15,488 nt of DNA from Ceratorhiza oryzae-sativae (taxonomy: Eukaryota; Basidiomycota; Agaricomycetes; Cantharellales; Ceratobasidiaceae). Location of the stretch: positions 1 through 15,488 of the forward strand of contig JARWMV010000213.1 in the NCBI GenBank assembly GCA_030998015.1, given 5' to 3'. The translations under genes and the position numbers were made by a program. This document shows positions 1 through 6,598 of the stretch, in pieces (position 1 is the first letter of the stretch; each line of letters begins with the position of its first letter). The notes beneath the pieces are model-generated. The model had not been told where the DNA came from. It was given only the letters and a program-made list of their open reading frames with translations, and searched no databases.

Positions 1-83
1 TGCCATGGTGGTTGTGCTTGTGCTCGAGGTGAGCCAGGGGCCGGAGCGTGGAGCAGGCCCCAGGCTCCTACGAGCAAACCCAA

Positions 84-155
84 AGGCGTTAAGAGGAATT
101 GAACCTCTGTTAAAAGTATTAACAGTACTCCGCATGACCACTATGCTATAACACC
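84..155 (-). tRNA. trnN: tRNA-Asn(GUU), left-arm copy
   Basis: This is the minus-strand copy of the gene at 5663-5734 and is identical to it. It folds as a complete cloverleaf with anticodon GTT. It sits close to the outer end of the left arm, so gene dosage is doubled by the inverted repeat and the two copies are transcribed divergently outward. Confidence 0.92.
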
Positions 156-176
156 ACTTCGAGAATTTGAATAAGA

Positions 177-602
177 CCCCTATTTTTCCTGACCCGTCCC
201 CTAGGTTGTTGCACGTACGTGCAACAATTTCACGCTTGTAGAGGAGACGTCTGTGTGCGGCTTAAGCCGTACACAGACGGCTCCGAAGCTTGAGGGTGAA
301 TACTCTTCGACAGGGTTAGGGTAGCTTTTCATTGACCGCAGGCCCGGCCCGCTCCCCGCGCGCGTTAGTTGCTGGTGGGACTTGTCCCACCAACCAACGT
401 GAGCAATCGCAACCGTTTGCGATTGCTAGTGCGCGGCATAATATCGATATTTAGCCGCCGGCTGAAAATGACGAACGGTCGTCATTTTCTACGAGGGAAT
501 CTTTATGGGAGGTAGCCTGGACCATGAGACTCATGGTCAAGGCTACCTCATCTGAGGATTCCCTCTAACGCCGGCGGGGAGCGGAGCTAGGGCCGCAGGG
601 GA
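177..602 (+). repeat. Direct repeat a1 inside the arm
   Basis: A 426-bp unit repeated at 772-1193, about 595 bp further on. It comprises the CACGTACGTG hairpin (206-227), the GAGGAGAC...GGCTCC nested hairpin (about 241-284) and a family-1 element. It carries the long (222 bp) form of family 1, whereas its partner carries the short form. The mirror copy is 5216-5641. Confidence 0.9.
356..577 (+). mobile_element. Family-1 four-hairpin element, long form
   Basis: Reference copy. Module I is closed by CCGCGC/GCGCGG (356-361, 431-436) and contains hairpin 1 (GGTGGGAC..GTCCCACC, 374-391) and hairpin 2 (403-426, GCAATCGC/GCGATTGC). A 17-nt A+T-rich spacer (437-453) has the palindrome ATATCGATAT at its centre. 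Module II is closed by CCGCCGGC/GCCGGCGG (455-462, 570-577) and contains hairpin 3 (464-489) and hairpin 4 (493-565). In the long form, 50 nt (506-555) sit in the loop of hairpin 4 and form a further hairpin, GGTAGCC...GGCTACC. No open reading frame in the element resembles a protein. It is flanked here by GCTCC/GGAGC. Confidence 0.93.
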
Positions 603-771
603 AATAAAATTCCGGTTTTTCTAAAAAAAAACCCCCTTTGCGGGCAACTTTGATGGCATGATGATTTGCCTGGCATGCCTTCTTCCACGCCTCAAGCGCC
701 GATTGACGCTATTATCGTTCCTATCCCGCTTTCCCACAACAGAGCGGAGAAACTCCGGGATAGTTTTGAAT
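603..771. other. Spacer between direct repeats a1 and a2
   Basis: About 170 bp, mirrored at 5047-5215. It contains a stem from CTATCCCGCTTTC (720-732) to GGGATAG (757-763) and an A8 run. The short open frames across it on both strands have no recognisable protein features. Confidence 0.5.
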
Positions 772-1193
772 CCCCTATTTTTCCTGACCCGTCCCCTAGG
801 TTGTTGCACGTACGTGCAACAATTTCACGCTTGTAGAGGAGACGTCTGTGTGCGGCTTAAGCCGTACACAGACGGCTCCGAAGCTTGAGGGTGAATACTC
901 TTCGACAGGGTTAGGGTAGCTTTTCATTGACCGCAGGCCCGGAGAAATATTGATTTTCCCTTGGGTTTTCCCTTGGGTTTTCCCCCGGCCCGCTCCCCGC
1001 GCGCGTTAGTTGCTGGTGGGACTTGTCCCACCAACCAACGTGAGCAATCGCAACCGTTTGCGATTGCTAGTGCGCGGCATAATATCGATATTTAGCCGCC
1101 GGCTGAAAATGACGAACGGTCGTCATTTTCTACGAGGGAATCTTTAGGATTCCCTCTAACGCCGGCGGGGAGCAGATCTAGGGCCGCAGGGGA
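772..1193 (+). repeat. Direct repeat a2 inside the arm
   Basis: Second copy of the unit at 177-602. Relative to that copy it has a 46-bp insertion (about 945-990) containing two tandem runs of ccttgggtttt. It also has the 172-bp short form of family 1 and a small block difference just after the element (cagatct instead of cggagct). The mirror copy is 4625-5046. Confidence 0.9.
997..1168 (+). mobile_element. Family-1 element, short form
   Basis: 172-bp form, identical to the 356 copy except that the 50-nt hairpin is missing from hairpin 4, which reads GAGGGAATC, TTTAG, GATTCCCTC. It is flanked by GCTCC/GGAGC as in the 356 copy. Confidence 0.93.
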
Positions 1194-1425
1194 TGTATTT
1201 ATCTCTTTTAATTAAAACGGACTAGCATAATATGGCATCCTTAACACTGCCCCATTCCTATGCTCATTTACCCTGACACTGGCATCATAGTTCCTGCACA
1301 CGGAAGGAGGCCGTAGTGTGCGGGGCTTATCCCTGACGACTTCGATCTTGCCTCCCTAATCTCTCCCCTTTCAGTTTGGGTGTGTCCCTGCCGGACAGCT
1401 TCGATGACCGAGCAGTGAACGCCTA
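1194..1425. other. Unassigned non-repetitive stretch of the arm
   Basis: About 230 bp (mirror 4393-4624) with no protein-like frame. It holds one weak hairpin, CCCTGCCGGACA..CATCGA..GAGCAG (about 1386-1416), whose close relative is at 8991-9024. I could not match it to an rRNA, tRNA or intron core. Confidence 0.5.
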
Positions 1426-1528
1426 ACGCTCTTTGATCGCGCCTTTAGGCGCGGCCTAAGCGCTGAACGCTCCTTACAAATCCCTCCGCGCTCTTTGATC
1501 GCCCGCAGGGCGGCCTAAGCGCGGAGGG
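1426..1528 (-). repeat. Two family-3 hairpins
   Basis: Family 3 has the form GCGCTTAGGCCGC..GCG(G)ATCAAAGAGCGC with a variable short tip (cctaaagg or cctgcgg). Two copies stand here (1426-1464 and 1482-1528) and their mirrors are at 4290-4336 and 4354-4392. Another mirrored pair is at 2716-2754 and 3651-3689. Confidence 0.8.
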
Positions 1529-1533
1529 CTCAA

Positions 1534-1617
1534 CTAATCGATGATTTGCGAAGGCAAATCTACACCCTGCCTAGAGAACTGCGCTTTAGCGCACGTCTTG
1601 GCAGGGGTATCGATTAG
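1534..1617 (-). repeat. Family-8 hairpin, 84 bp
   Basis: CTAATCGAT...ATCGATTAG outer stem enclosing CCCTGCC/GGCAGGG and GTGCGCTAAAGCGCA, plus a GATTTGC/GCAAATC side hairpin. There are four copies: here, 4201-4284, 14562-14645 and 15263-15346. Each is next to a family-3 hairpin. Confidence 0.85.
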
Positions 1618-1639
1618 CGGGGTGATGCTTTGCGTAGGC

Positions 1640-1861
1640 CCGCGCGCGTTAGTTGCTGGTGGGACTTGTCCCACCAACCAACGTGAGCAATCGCAACCGT
1701 TTGCGATTGCTAGTGCGCGGCATAATATCGATATTTAGCCGCCGGCTGAAAATGACGAACGGTCGTCATTTTCTACGAGGGAATCTTTATGGGAGGTAGC
1801 CTGGACCATGAGACTCATGGTCAAGGCTACCTCATCTGAGGATTCCCTCTAACGCCGGCGG
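1640..1861 (+). mobile_element. Family-1 element, long form
   Basis: 222-bp copy. It is followed by acatcaatttgtagggg, which also flanks the copy at 15019. Together with the copy at 2227 it bounds the 587-bp length difference between the two arms. Confidence 0.93.
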
Positions 1862-2226
1862 ACATCAATTTGTAGGGGCGAGGACGGGAAGAGTACGTCA
1901 AACTCGATCCTACCTCGGCGGGATGGCAAATAGGTCTTCCACAAAGGGGTTGAAAGTTTCATTTTTGCAGCGCGCTATGCGGCTGCCCACAAATTGAATT
2001 TTGGACTATTGTTCTTGACATTAAAAATTACCCGACTTCGCTTAGATCCGATTTAGCTTGAGGGTAAATCGGGCTCCTCGAATGTACGTCTTCCAGGATG
2101 GAGATTAAGCTCCATCCGGAAGCCCATGGGAAATTAGGCGTTCTTCCATGCAAGATTTATAAAATCTTGCTGGACCTGCATCCTACCCAACAGGGCGGAT
2201 GCCAGAACTTTATTTTGTTTTTACCT
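1862..2226 (+). other. Unique segment present only in the left arm
   Basis: Together with the following family-1 copy this is the 587 bp absent from the right arm. I see no gene. It contains a small palindrome, gcaagatttataaaatcttgc (2150-2170 region), whose core recurs near 5981 and 9274, and its start matches the flank of the 15019 element. A DNA-level exchange between the two direct element copies would remove it exactly. Confidence 0.85.
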
Positions 2227-2448
2227 CCGCGCGCGTTAGTTGCTGGTGGGACTTGTCCCACCAACCAACGTGAGCAATCGCAACCGTTTGCGATTGCTAG
2301 TGCGCGGCATAATATCGATATTTAGCCGCCGGCTGAAAATGACGAACGGTCGTCATTTTCTACGAGGGAATCTTTATGGGAGGTAGCCTGGACCATGAGA
2401 CTCATGGTCAAGGCTACCTCATCTGAGGATTCCCTCTAACGCCGGCGG
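2227..2448 (+). mobile_element. Family-1 element, long form
   Basis: 222-bp copy in the same direction as the one at 1640, exactly 587 bp further on. The single corresponding copy in the right arm (3957-4178) has the outer flank of the 1640 copy and the inner flank of this one. Confidence 0.93.
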
Positions 2449-2533
2449 GACCCGTGCACGCCTGCGAACGCCTTGGCTTAAGCCAAGCAAGCTTGGCTCA
2501 TATTGACCTTAAGGTCAATAATCAAGCCAAGAT

Positions 2534-2601
2534 TACCCCTCGGGTCAACAGCATGTATTTATATATAAATACAATGCTGGTTGACCCTAAGCGGGGGTAT
2601 G
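2534..2601 (-). repeat. Family-6 nested hairpin (left arm)
   Basis: Mirror of 3804-3871. The base stem is CATACCCCCGCTT and the inner stem is GGGTCAAC...TTGACCC. The tip hairpin is built around TATTTATATATAAATA. Confidence 0.8.
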
Positions 2602-2834
2602 AATTTGGGTTTTCTAAAGCAAGATCCATTAAAGTATTTTCGATTACACCTGTTACTCCCCAGGAAGAAGGTTAATAACGGGTTTATTGAATTGATGTTA
2701 CATTCCTATTTCCAACTCTCTGATCGCGCCTTTAGGCGCGGCCTAAGCGCTGAGGACTCTGATTCCGACGGAATCAGGCGCCTCCCGTGGTGGATGGGCC
2801 AGAGCGAAGCGACGGTCCTCACCACCACGGGGGG

Positions 2835-3056
2835 CGAGTAAGCAGGGATTCTAATTGTATGAGAATCACCTCTTTTGGATTTATAGCATTTTAAGCCCCA
2901 CTTAGAGTTTAAAGCATTGATTAACAACTCAACTTCATTCAATGTAAAGGAATGAGTACATAATTCAACATATCGACACTGTTTATTTCTTGTCCCATCA
3001 TCTGCAAAAAGCCTGACTTTTTGCCAATAAGCTAAGCCTAAGGGAGTTAAAAGATT
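2835..3056 (-). pseudogene. LAGLIDADG_2 homing endonuclease, C-terminal fragment (left arm)
   Basis: Mirror copy of the fragment at 3350-3571. On the minus strand it encodes about 74 residues beginning NLLTPLGLAYW and ending RIPAYS, bounded by the half family-1 element on one side and a palindrome beginning with a C run on the other. Confidence 0.85.
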
Positions 3057-3057
3057 C

Positions 3058-3203
3058 CCGCGCGCGTTAGTTGCTGGTGGGACTTGTCCCACCAACCAAC
3101 GTGAGCAATCGCAACCGTTTGCGATTGCTAGTGCGCGGCATAATATCGATATTTAGCCGCCGGCTGAAAATGACGAACGGTCGTCATTTTCTACGAGGGA
3201 ATC
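3058..3203 (+). mobile_element. Family-1 half element at the palindrome axis (left)
   Basis: Contains module I, the spacer, hairpin 3 and only the first strand of hairpin 4 (GAGGGAATC). It then turns directly into its own reverse complement. The second strand of hairpin 4 and the closing TAACGCCGGCGG are missing. Confidence 0.92.
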
Positions 3204-3348
3204 TATTCCCTCGTAGAAAATGACGACCGTTCGTCATTTTCAGCCGGCGCTAAATATCGATATTATGCCGCGCACTAGCAATCGCAAACGGTTGCGATTG
3301 CTCACGTTGGTTGGTGGGACAAGTCCCACCAGCAACTAACGCGCGCGG
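3204..3348 (-). mobile_element. Family-1 half element at the palindrome axis (right)
   Basis: Mirror of 3058-3203, shorter by one base (gcgccggc instead of gccgccggc near 3246). The junction of the two halves reads GAGGGAATCTATTCCCTC. Confidence 0.92.
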
Positions 3349-3349
3349 G

Positions 3350-3571
3350 AATCTTTTAACTCCCTTAGGCTTAGCTTATTGGCAAAAAGTCAGGCTTTTT
3401 GCAGATGATGGGACAAGAAATAAACAGTGTCGATATGTTGAATTATGTACTCATTCCTTTACATTGAATGAAGTTGAGTTGTTAATCAATGCTTTAAACT
3501 CTAAGTGGGGCTTAAAATGCTATAAATCCAAAAGAGGTGATTCTCATACAATTAGAATCCCTGCTTACTCG
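3350..3571 (+). pseudogene. LAGLIDADG_2 homing endonuclease, C-terminal fragment (right arm)
   Basis: This encodes the middle and C-terminal part of a LAGLIDADG_2 DNA endonuclease: NLLTPLGLAYW, then ADDG, then SFTLNEVELLINAL, then GDSHTIRIPAYS. The pattern aligns with residues about 95-165 of the copy at 7011-7571. The first catalytic LAGLIDADG helix is absent, so it cannot be an active enzyme. Between YW and ADDG the other copies have one residue (YWIADDG), but here there are six, QKVRLF, encoded by a small perfect hairpin, gcaaaaagtcaggctttttgc. The insertion keeps the frame. Upstream it starts at the edge of the axis half element, and downstream it ends at a palindrome. It is a remnant, not a gene. 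Confidence 0.85.
3376..3402 (+). repeat. Micro-hairpin inserted in frame in the endonuclease
   Basis: GCAAAAAG/CTTTTTGC stem interrupting the conserved YW-x-ADDG stretch. A related hairpin with the same GCAAAAAG base but a different tip lies at 14824-14867. The mirror copy is 3004-3030. Confidence 0.65.
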
Positions 3572-3630
3572 CCCCCCGTGGTGGTGAGGACCGTCGCTTC
3601 GCTCTGGCCCATCCACCACGGGAGGCGCCT
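3572..3630 (+). repeat. CCCCCCGTGGTGG palindrome
   Basis: The stem CCCCCGTGGTGG pairs with CCACCACGGGAGG around gaggaccgtcgcttcgctctggcc. It truncates the endonuclease fragment and is followed by a smaller hairpin, gattccgtcggaatc. The mirror copy is about 2776-2834. Confidence 0.7.
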
Positions 3631-3803
3631 GATTCCGTCGGAATCAAGTCCTCAGCGCTTAGGCCGCGCCTAAAGGCGCGATCAGAGAGTTGGAAATAGG
3701 AATGTAACATCAATTCAATAAACCCGTTATTAACCTTCTTCCTGGGGAGTAACAGGTGTAATCGAAAATACTTTAATGGATCTTGCTTTAGAAAACCCAA
3801 ATT

Positions 3804-3871
3804 CATACCCCCGCTTAGGGTCAACCAGCATTGTATTTATATATAAATACATGCTGTTGACCCGAGGGGTA
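3804..3871 (+). repeat. Family-6 nested hairpin (right arm)
   Basis: ATACCCCCGCTTAGGGTCAAC opens a stem that is closed by TTGACCC and gaggggtaat. The tip, tatttatatataaata, is A+T-rich. Related copies at 12100 and 13500 have different or missing tips. Confidence 0.8.
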
Positions 3872-3956
3872 ATCTTGGCTTGATTATTGACCTTAAGGTC
3901 AATATGAGCCAAGCTTGCTTGGCTTAAGCCAAGGCGTTCGCAGGCGTGCACGGGTC

Positions 3957-4178
3957 CCGCCGGCGTTAGAGGGAATCCTCAGATGAGGTAGCCTTGACCA
4001 TGAGTCTCATGGTCCAGGCTACCTCCCATAAAGATTCCCTCGTAGAAAATGACGACCGTTCGTCATTTTCAGCCGGCGGCTAAATATCGATATTATGCCG
4101 CGCACTAGCAATCGCAAACGGTTGCGATTGCTCACGTTGGTTGGTGGGACAAGTCCCACCAGCAACTAACGCGCGCGG
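3957..4178 (-). mobile_element. Family-1 element, long form
   Basis: 222-bp copy in the right arm. It stands where the left arm has two copies plus 365 bp between them. Confidence 0.93.
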
Positions 4179-4200
4179 GCCTACGCAAAGCATCACCCCG

Positions 4201-4284
4201 CTAATCGATACCCCTGCCAAGACGTGCGCTAAAGCGCAGTTCTCTAGGCAGGGTGTAGATTTGCCTTCGCAAATCATCGATTAG
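4201..4284 (+). repeat. Family-8 hairpin, right-arm copy
   Basis: Mirror of 1534-1617. A pair of family-3 hairpins follows at 4290-4336 and 4354-4392. Confidence 0.85.
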
Positions 4285-4649
4285 TTGAGCCCTCCGCGCT
4301 TAGGCCGCCCTGCGGGCGATCAAAGAGCGCGGAGGGATTTGTAAGGAGCGTTCAGCGCTTAGGCCGCGCCTAAAGGCGCGATCAAAGAGCGTTAGGCGTT
4401 CACTGCTCGGTCATCGAAGCTGTCCGGCAGGGACACACCCAAACTGAAAGGGGAGAGATTAGGGAGGCAAGATCGAAGTCGTCAGGGATAAGCCCCGCAC
4501 ACTACGGCCTCCTTCCGTGTGCAGGAACTATGATGCCAGTGTCAGGGTAAATGAGCATAGGAATGGGGCAGTGTTAAGGATGCCATATTATGCTAGTCCG
4601 TTTTAATTAAAAGAGATAAATACATCCCCTGCGGCCCTAGATCTGCTCC

Positions 4650-4821
4650 CCGCCGGCGTTAGAGGGAATCCTAAAGATTCCCTCGTAGAAAATGACGACC
4701 GTTCGTCATTTTCAGCCGGCGGCTAAATATCGATATTATGCCGCGCACTAGCAATCGCAAACGGTTGCGATTGCTCACGTTGGTTGGTGGGACAAGTCCC
4801 ACCAGCAACTAACGCGCGCGG
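4650..4821 (-). mobile_element. Family-1 element, short form
   Basis: 172-bp mirror of the copy at 997-1168. Confidence 0.93.
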
Positions 4822-5240
4822 GGAGCGGGCCGGGGGAAAACCCAAGGGAAAACCCAAGGGAAAATCAATATTTCTCCGGGCCTGCGGTCAATGAAAAGCT
4901 ACCCTAACCCTGTCGAAGAGTATTCACCCTCAAGCTTCGGAGCCGTCTGTGTACGGCTTAAGCCGCACACAGACGTCTCCTCTACAAGCGTGAAATTGTT
5001 GCACGTACGTGCAACAACCTAGGGGACGGGTCAGGAAAAATAGGGGATTCAAAACTATCCCGGAGTTTCTCCGCTCTGTTGTGGGAAAGCGGGATAGGAA
5101 CGATAATAGCGTCAATCGGCGCTTGAGGCGTGGAAGAAGGCATGCCAGGCAAATCATCATGCCATCAAAGTTGCCCGCAAAGGGGGTTTTTTTTTAGAAA
5201 AACCGGAATTTTATTTCCCCTGCGGCCCTAGCTCCGCTCC

Positions 5241-5462
5241 CCGCCGGCGTTAGAGGGAATCCTCAGATGAGGTAGCCTTGACCATGAGTCTCATGGTCCA
5301 GGCTACCTCCCATAAAGATTCCCTCGTAGAAAATGACGACCGTTCGTCATTTTCAGCCGGCGGCTAAATATCGATATTATGCCGCGCACTAGCAATCGCA
5401 AACGGTTGCGATTGCTCACGTTGGTTGGTGGGACAAGTCCCACCAGCAACTAACGCGCGCGG
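5241..5462 (-). mobile_element. Family-1 element, long form
   Basis: 222-bp mirror of the copy at 356-577. Confidence 0.93.
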
Positions 5463-5662
5463 GGAGCGGGCCGGGCCTGCGGTCAATGAAAAGCTACCCT
5501 AACCCTGTCGAAGAGTATTCACCCTCAAGCTTCGGAGCCGTCTGTGTACGGCTTAAGCCGCACACAGACGTCTCCTCTACAAGCGTGAAATTGTTGCACG
5601 TACGTGCAACAACCTAGGGGACGGGTCAGGAAAAATAGGGGTCTTATTCAAATTCTCGAAGT

Positions 5663-5734
5663 GGTGTTATAGCATAGTGGTCATGCGGAGTACTGTTAAT
5701 ACTTTTAACAGAGGTTCAATTCCTCTTAACGCCT
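5663..5734 (+). tRNA. trnN: tRNA-Asn(GUU), right-arm copy
   Basis: Complete cloverleaf read by hand. The acceptor stem GGTGTTA (5663-5669) pairs with TAACGCC (5727-5733) with one wobble. The D stem is GCAT/ATGC (5672-5675, 5683-5686). The anticodon stem GAGTA/TACTT encloses the loop CTGTTAA (5693-5699), giving anticodon GTT at 5695-5697. The variable loop is TTAAC, and the T stem AGAGG/CCTCT encloses TTCAATT. The discriminator base is T, and CCA is not encoded. It decodes AAC/AAU as asparagine in mitochondrial translation. A hairpin family-7 block lies just upstream and another hairpin downstream. Confidence 0.93.
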
Positions 5735-5740
5735 TTGGGT

Positions 5741-5817
5741 TTGCTCGTAGGAGCCTGGGGCCTGCTCCACGCTCCGGCCCCTGGCTCACCTCGAGCACAA
5801 GCACAACCACCATGGCA
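5741..5817 (+). repeat. Outer-end hairpin of the arm
   Basis: Just outside tRNA-Asn a nested hairpin is visible: GCTCG (5744-5748) pairs with CGAGC (5792-5796) and encloses GAGCC...GGCTC. The mirror copy lies at 1-77. It could act as a processing or transcription-stop structure behind the tRNA, but this is inferred only from its position. Confidence 0.5.
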
Positions 5818-6160
5818 GCGCTTTAACCCGCCATGGCGTGTTAAAACATGTCCTGAATGAGAAGGCTTGGCATGTATTAACTTCTTGAAGTTAATGCGTA
5901 TGTGCGTGCCAAGAGGGAGTCGTCATACACTGTGTATCCTTTGGATACCAGTGTATGGCATTGCGAGGTATCCTTCCACGCAAGATTTATAAAATCTTGC
6001 TGGACAGGATTAATTAATCCGGTCCAGCAATTGCATTCCAGCAATTGCATGGAAGGATACCTCGGAATCATGGCCTCCAGCGCGAAATTCTTATAAAAGA
6101 AGAGTATAAGAAATCTTATCCTCTTAAAATTTTCAACCATACTCCACTGACTAACCCATT
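5818..6160. repeat. Nested hairpin block next to the inverted repeat
   Basis: It contains CTTGGCA...TGCCAAG (about 5867-5914) around an aacttcttgaagtt hairpin, then a GTATCC/GGATAC hairpin near 5935. The family-4 element at 5960-6068 follows. It has the base ATTGCGAGGTA..TACCTCGGAAT and several stacked tip hairpins (caagatttataaaatcttg, ggattaattaatcc, cagcaattgc). No gene is visible. Confidence 0.65.
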
Positions 6161-6187
6161 TTGATGGCGCGATTCTTTTGCGCTGTG

Positions 6188-6232
6188 GATTCCGAGGTAC
6201 CCGGATTAATTAATCCGGGATACCTCGCAATC
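6188..6232 (-). repeat. Family-4 hairpin, inverted
   Basis: Same base stem as 5960-6068 but in the opposite direction (GATTCCGAGGTA..TACCTCGCAATC), with a different tip, CCCGGATTAATTAATCCGGG. Other family-4 copies at 12197-12242 and 13611-13656 carry the tip CCTGGAACTT..AAGTTCCAGG. Confidence 0.75.
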
Positions 6233-6586
6233 AGGAGGATTCCGACTAAAGTAGGCGTTTCGACTGTGTTTGGCTAAAGCTCTATGCAGAGCGAATTAAC
6301 CTGCACTTCTGACAAGTATATAGTTCAGGAATTATCAGAATGGCCCTAGGTTTCGTCTTATGGTGAAGGGCTGTGTTTTATTTCTACTCCGTGGTTGTGC
6401 TTTAACCAGGTTCCCGTGGTTTGGTGAAATACCAATAAATCCGATTTAAGCCTATTCTGGGTGGGATTTTCCTGGACTGTATTTATAGTATAAACACGCG
6501 AAACCACAGTTCTTCATTCATAGAGGATGTGATTATATTAATCTTTAATATGATATACCTTTAAAATGTCAGTCTTATAAATATTT
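6233..6586. other. Unassigned 350-bp stretch before the endonuclease genes
   Basis: No hairpin of the known families lies here and no protein-like frame is visible. Its position ahead of LAGLIDADG_2 genes would fit the 5' part of a group I intron or an rRNA fragment. I could not identify the P, Q, R and S core elements or a conserved rRNA block with any confidence. Confidence 0.4.
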
Positions 6587-6598
6587 TTGATTAAAACC

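Larger units (their letters stand above)
1..3203 (+). repeat. Left arm of giant inverted repeat
   Basis: The sequence from 1 to 3203 is the reverse complement of 3204-5817. Paired positions sum to 5818 in the outer part, 6405 in the middle and 6406-6407 near the axis. These shifts come from a 587-bp segment present only here (1862-2448) and two one-base indels (near 2757 and 3158). Everywhere else I compared, the arms are identical. The arm carries tRNA-Asn on the minus strand, three long and one short family-1 elements, one half element at the axis, an endonuclease fragment and many smaller hairpins. It begins at base 1, so it may extend upstream of the window. Confidence 0.95.
3204..5817 (-). 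repeat. Right arm of giant inverted repeat
   Basis: Reverse complement of the left arm, joined to it without a spacer. It lacks the 587 bp found at 1862-2448 of the left arm and is therefore 2614 bp rather than 3203 bp. The similarity stops at 5817 because base 1 of the window pairs with it, so the true outer limit is unknown. Mitochondrial large inverted repeats are known in fungi, but they usually have a single-copy spacer. A spacer-free palindrome of this length is unusual and could also arise from fold-back during sequencing or assembly. Confidence 0.93.

Noticed and set aside
621..809. Arginine-rich 62-residue frame (mirror at 5009-5197) and the overlapping 76-residue frame on the other strand
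   Set aside because: It spans spacer and part of a direct repeat, has no homologous features and is shadowed by another frame. It is better explained as open by chance.
1541..1738. Repeated short open frames ending ALVAGGTCPTNQREQSQ (several places)
   Set aside because: They are translations of module I of the family-1 element plus whatever precedes it. The starts differ in every copy and the peptide follows hairpin strands.
356..5462. CRISPR array
   Set aside because: The repeats are palindromic, 172-222 bp long, lie in both directions and have irregular spacing. No cas genes are present and the context is mitochondrial.
1..5817. Telomere of a linear mitochondrial chromosome
   Set aside because: The palindrome has unique sequence at least on its right side and no terminal tandem repeat. 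It could be a fused end, but nothing in the sequence shows that.
6233..6586. Group I intron 5' part or rRNA segment, for example from gtgaaataccaa and ttctgggtggg
   Set aside because: I could not build the P7 pairing or find continuous rRNA similarity, so it is left unassigned.
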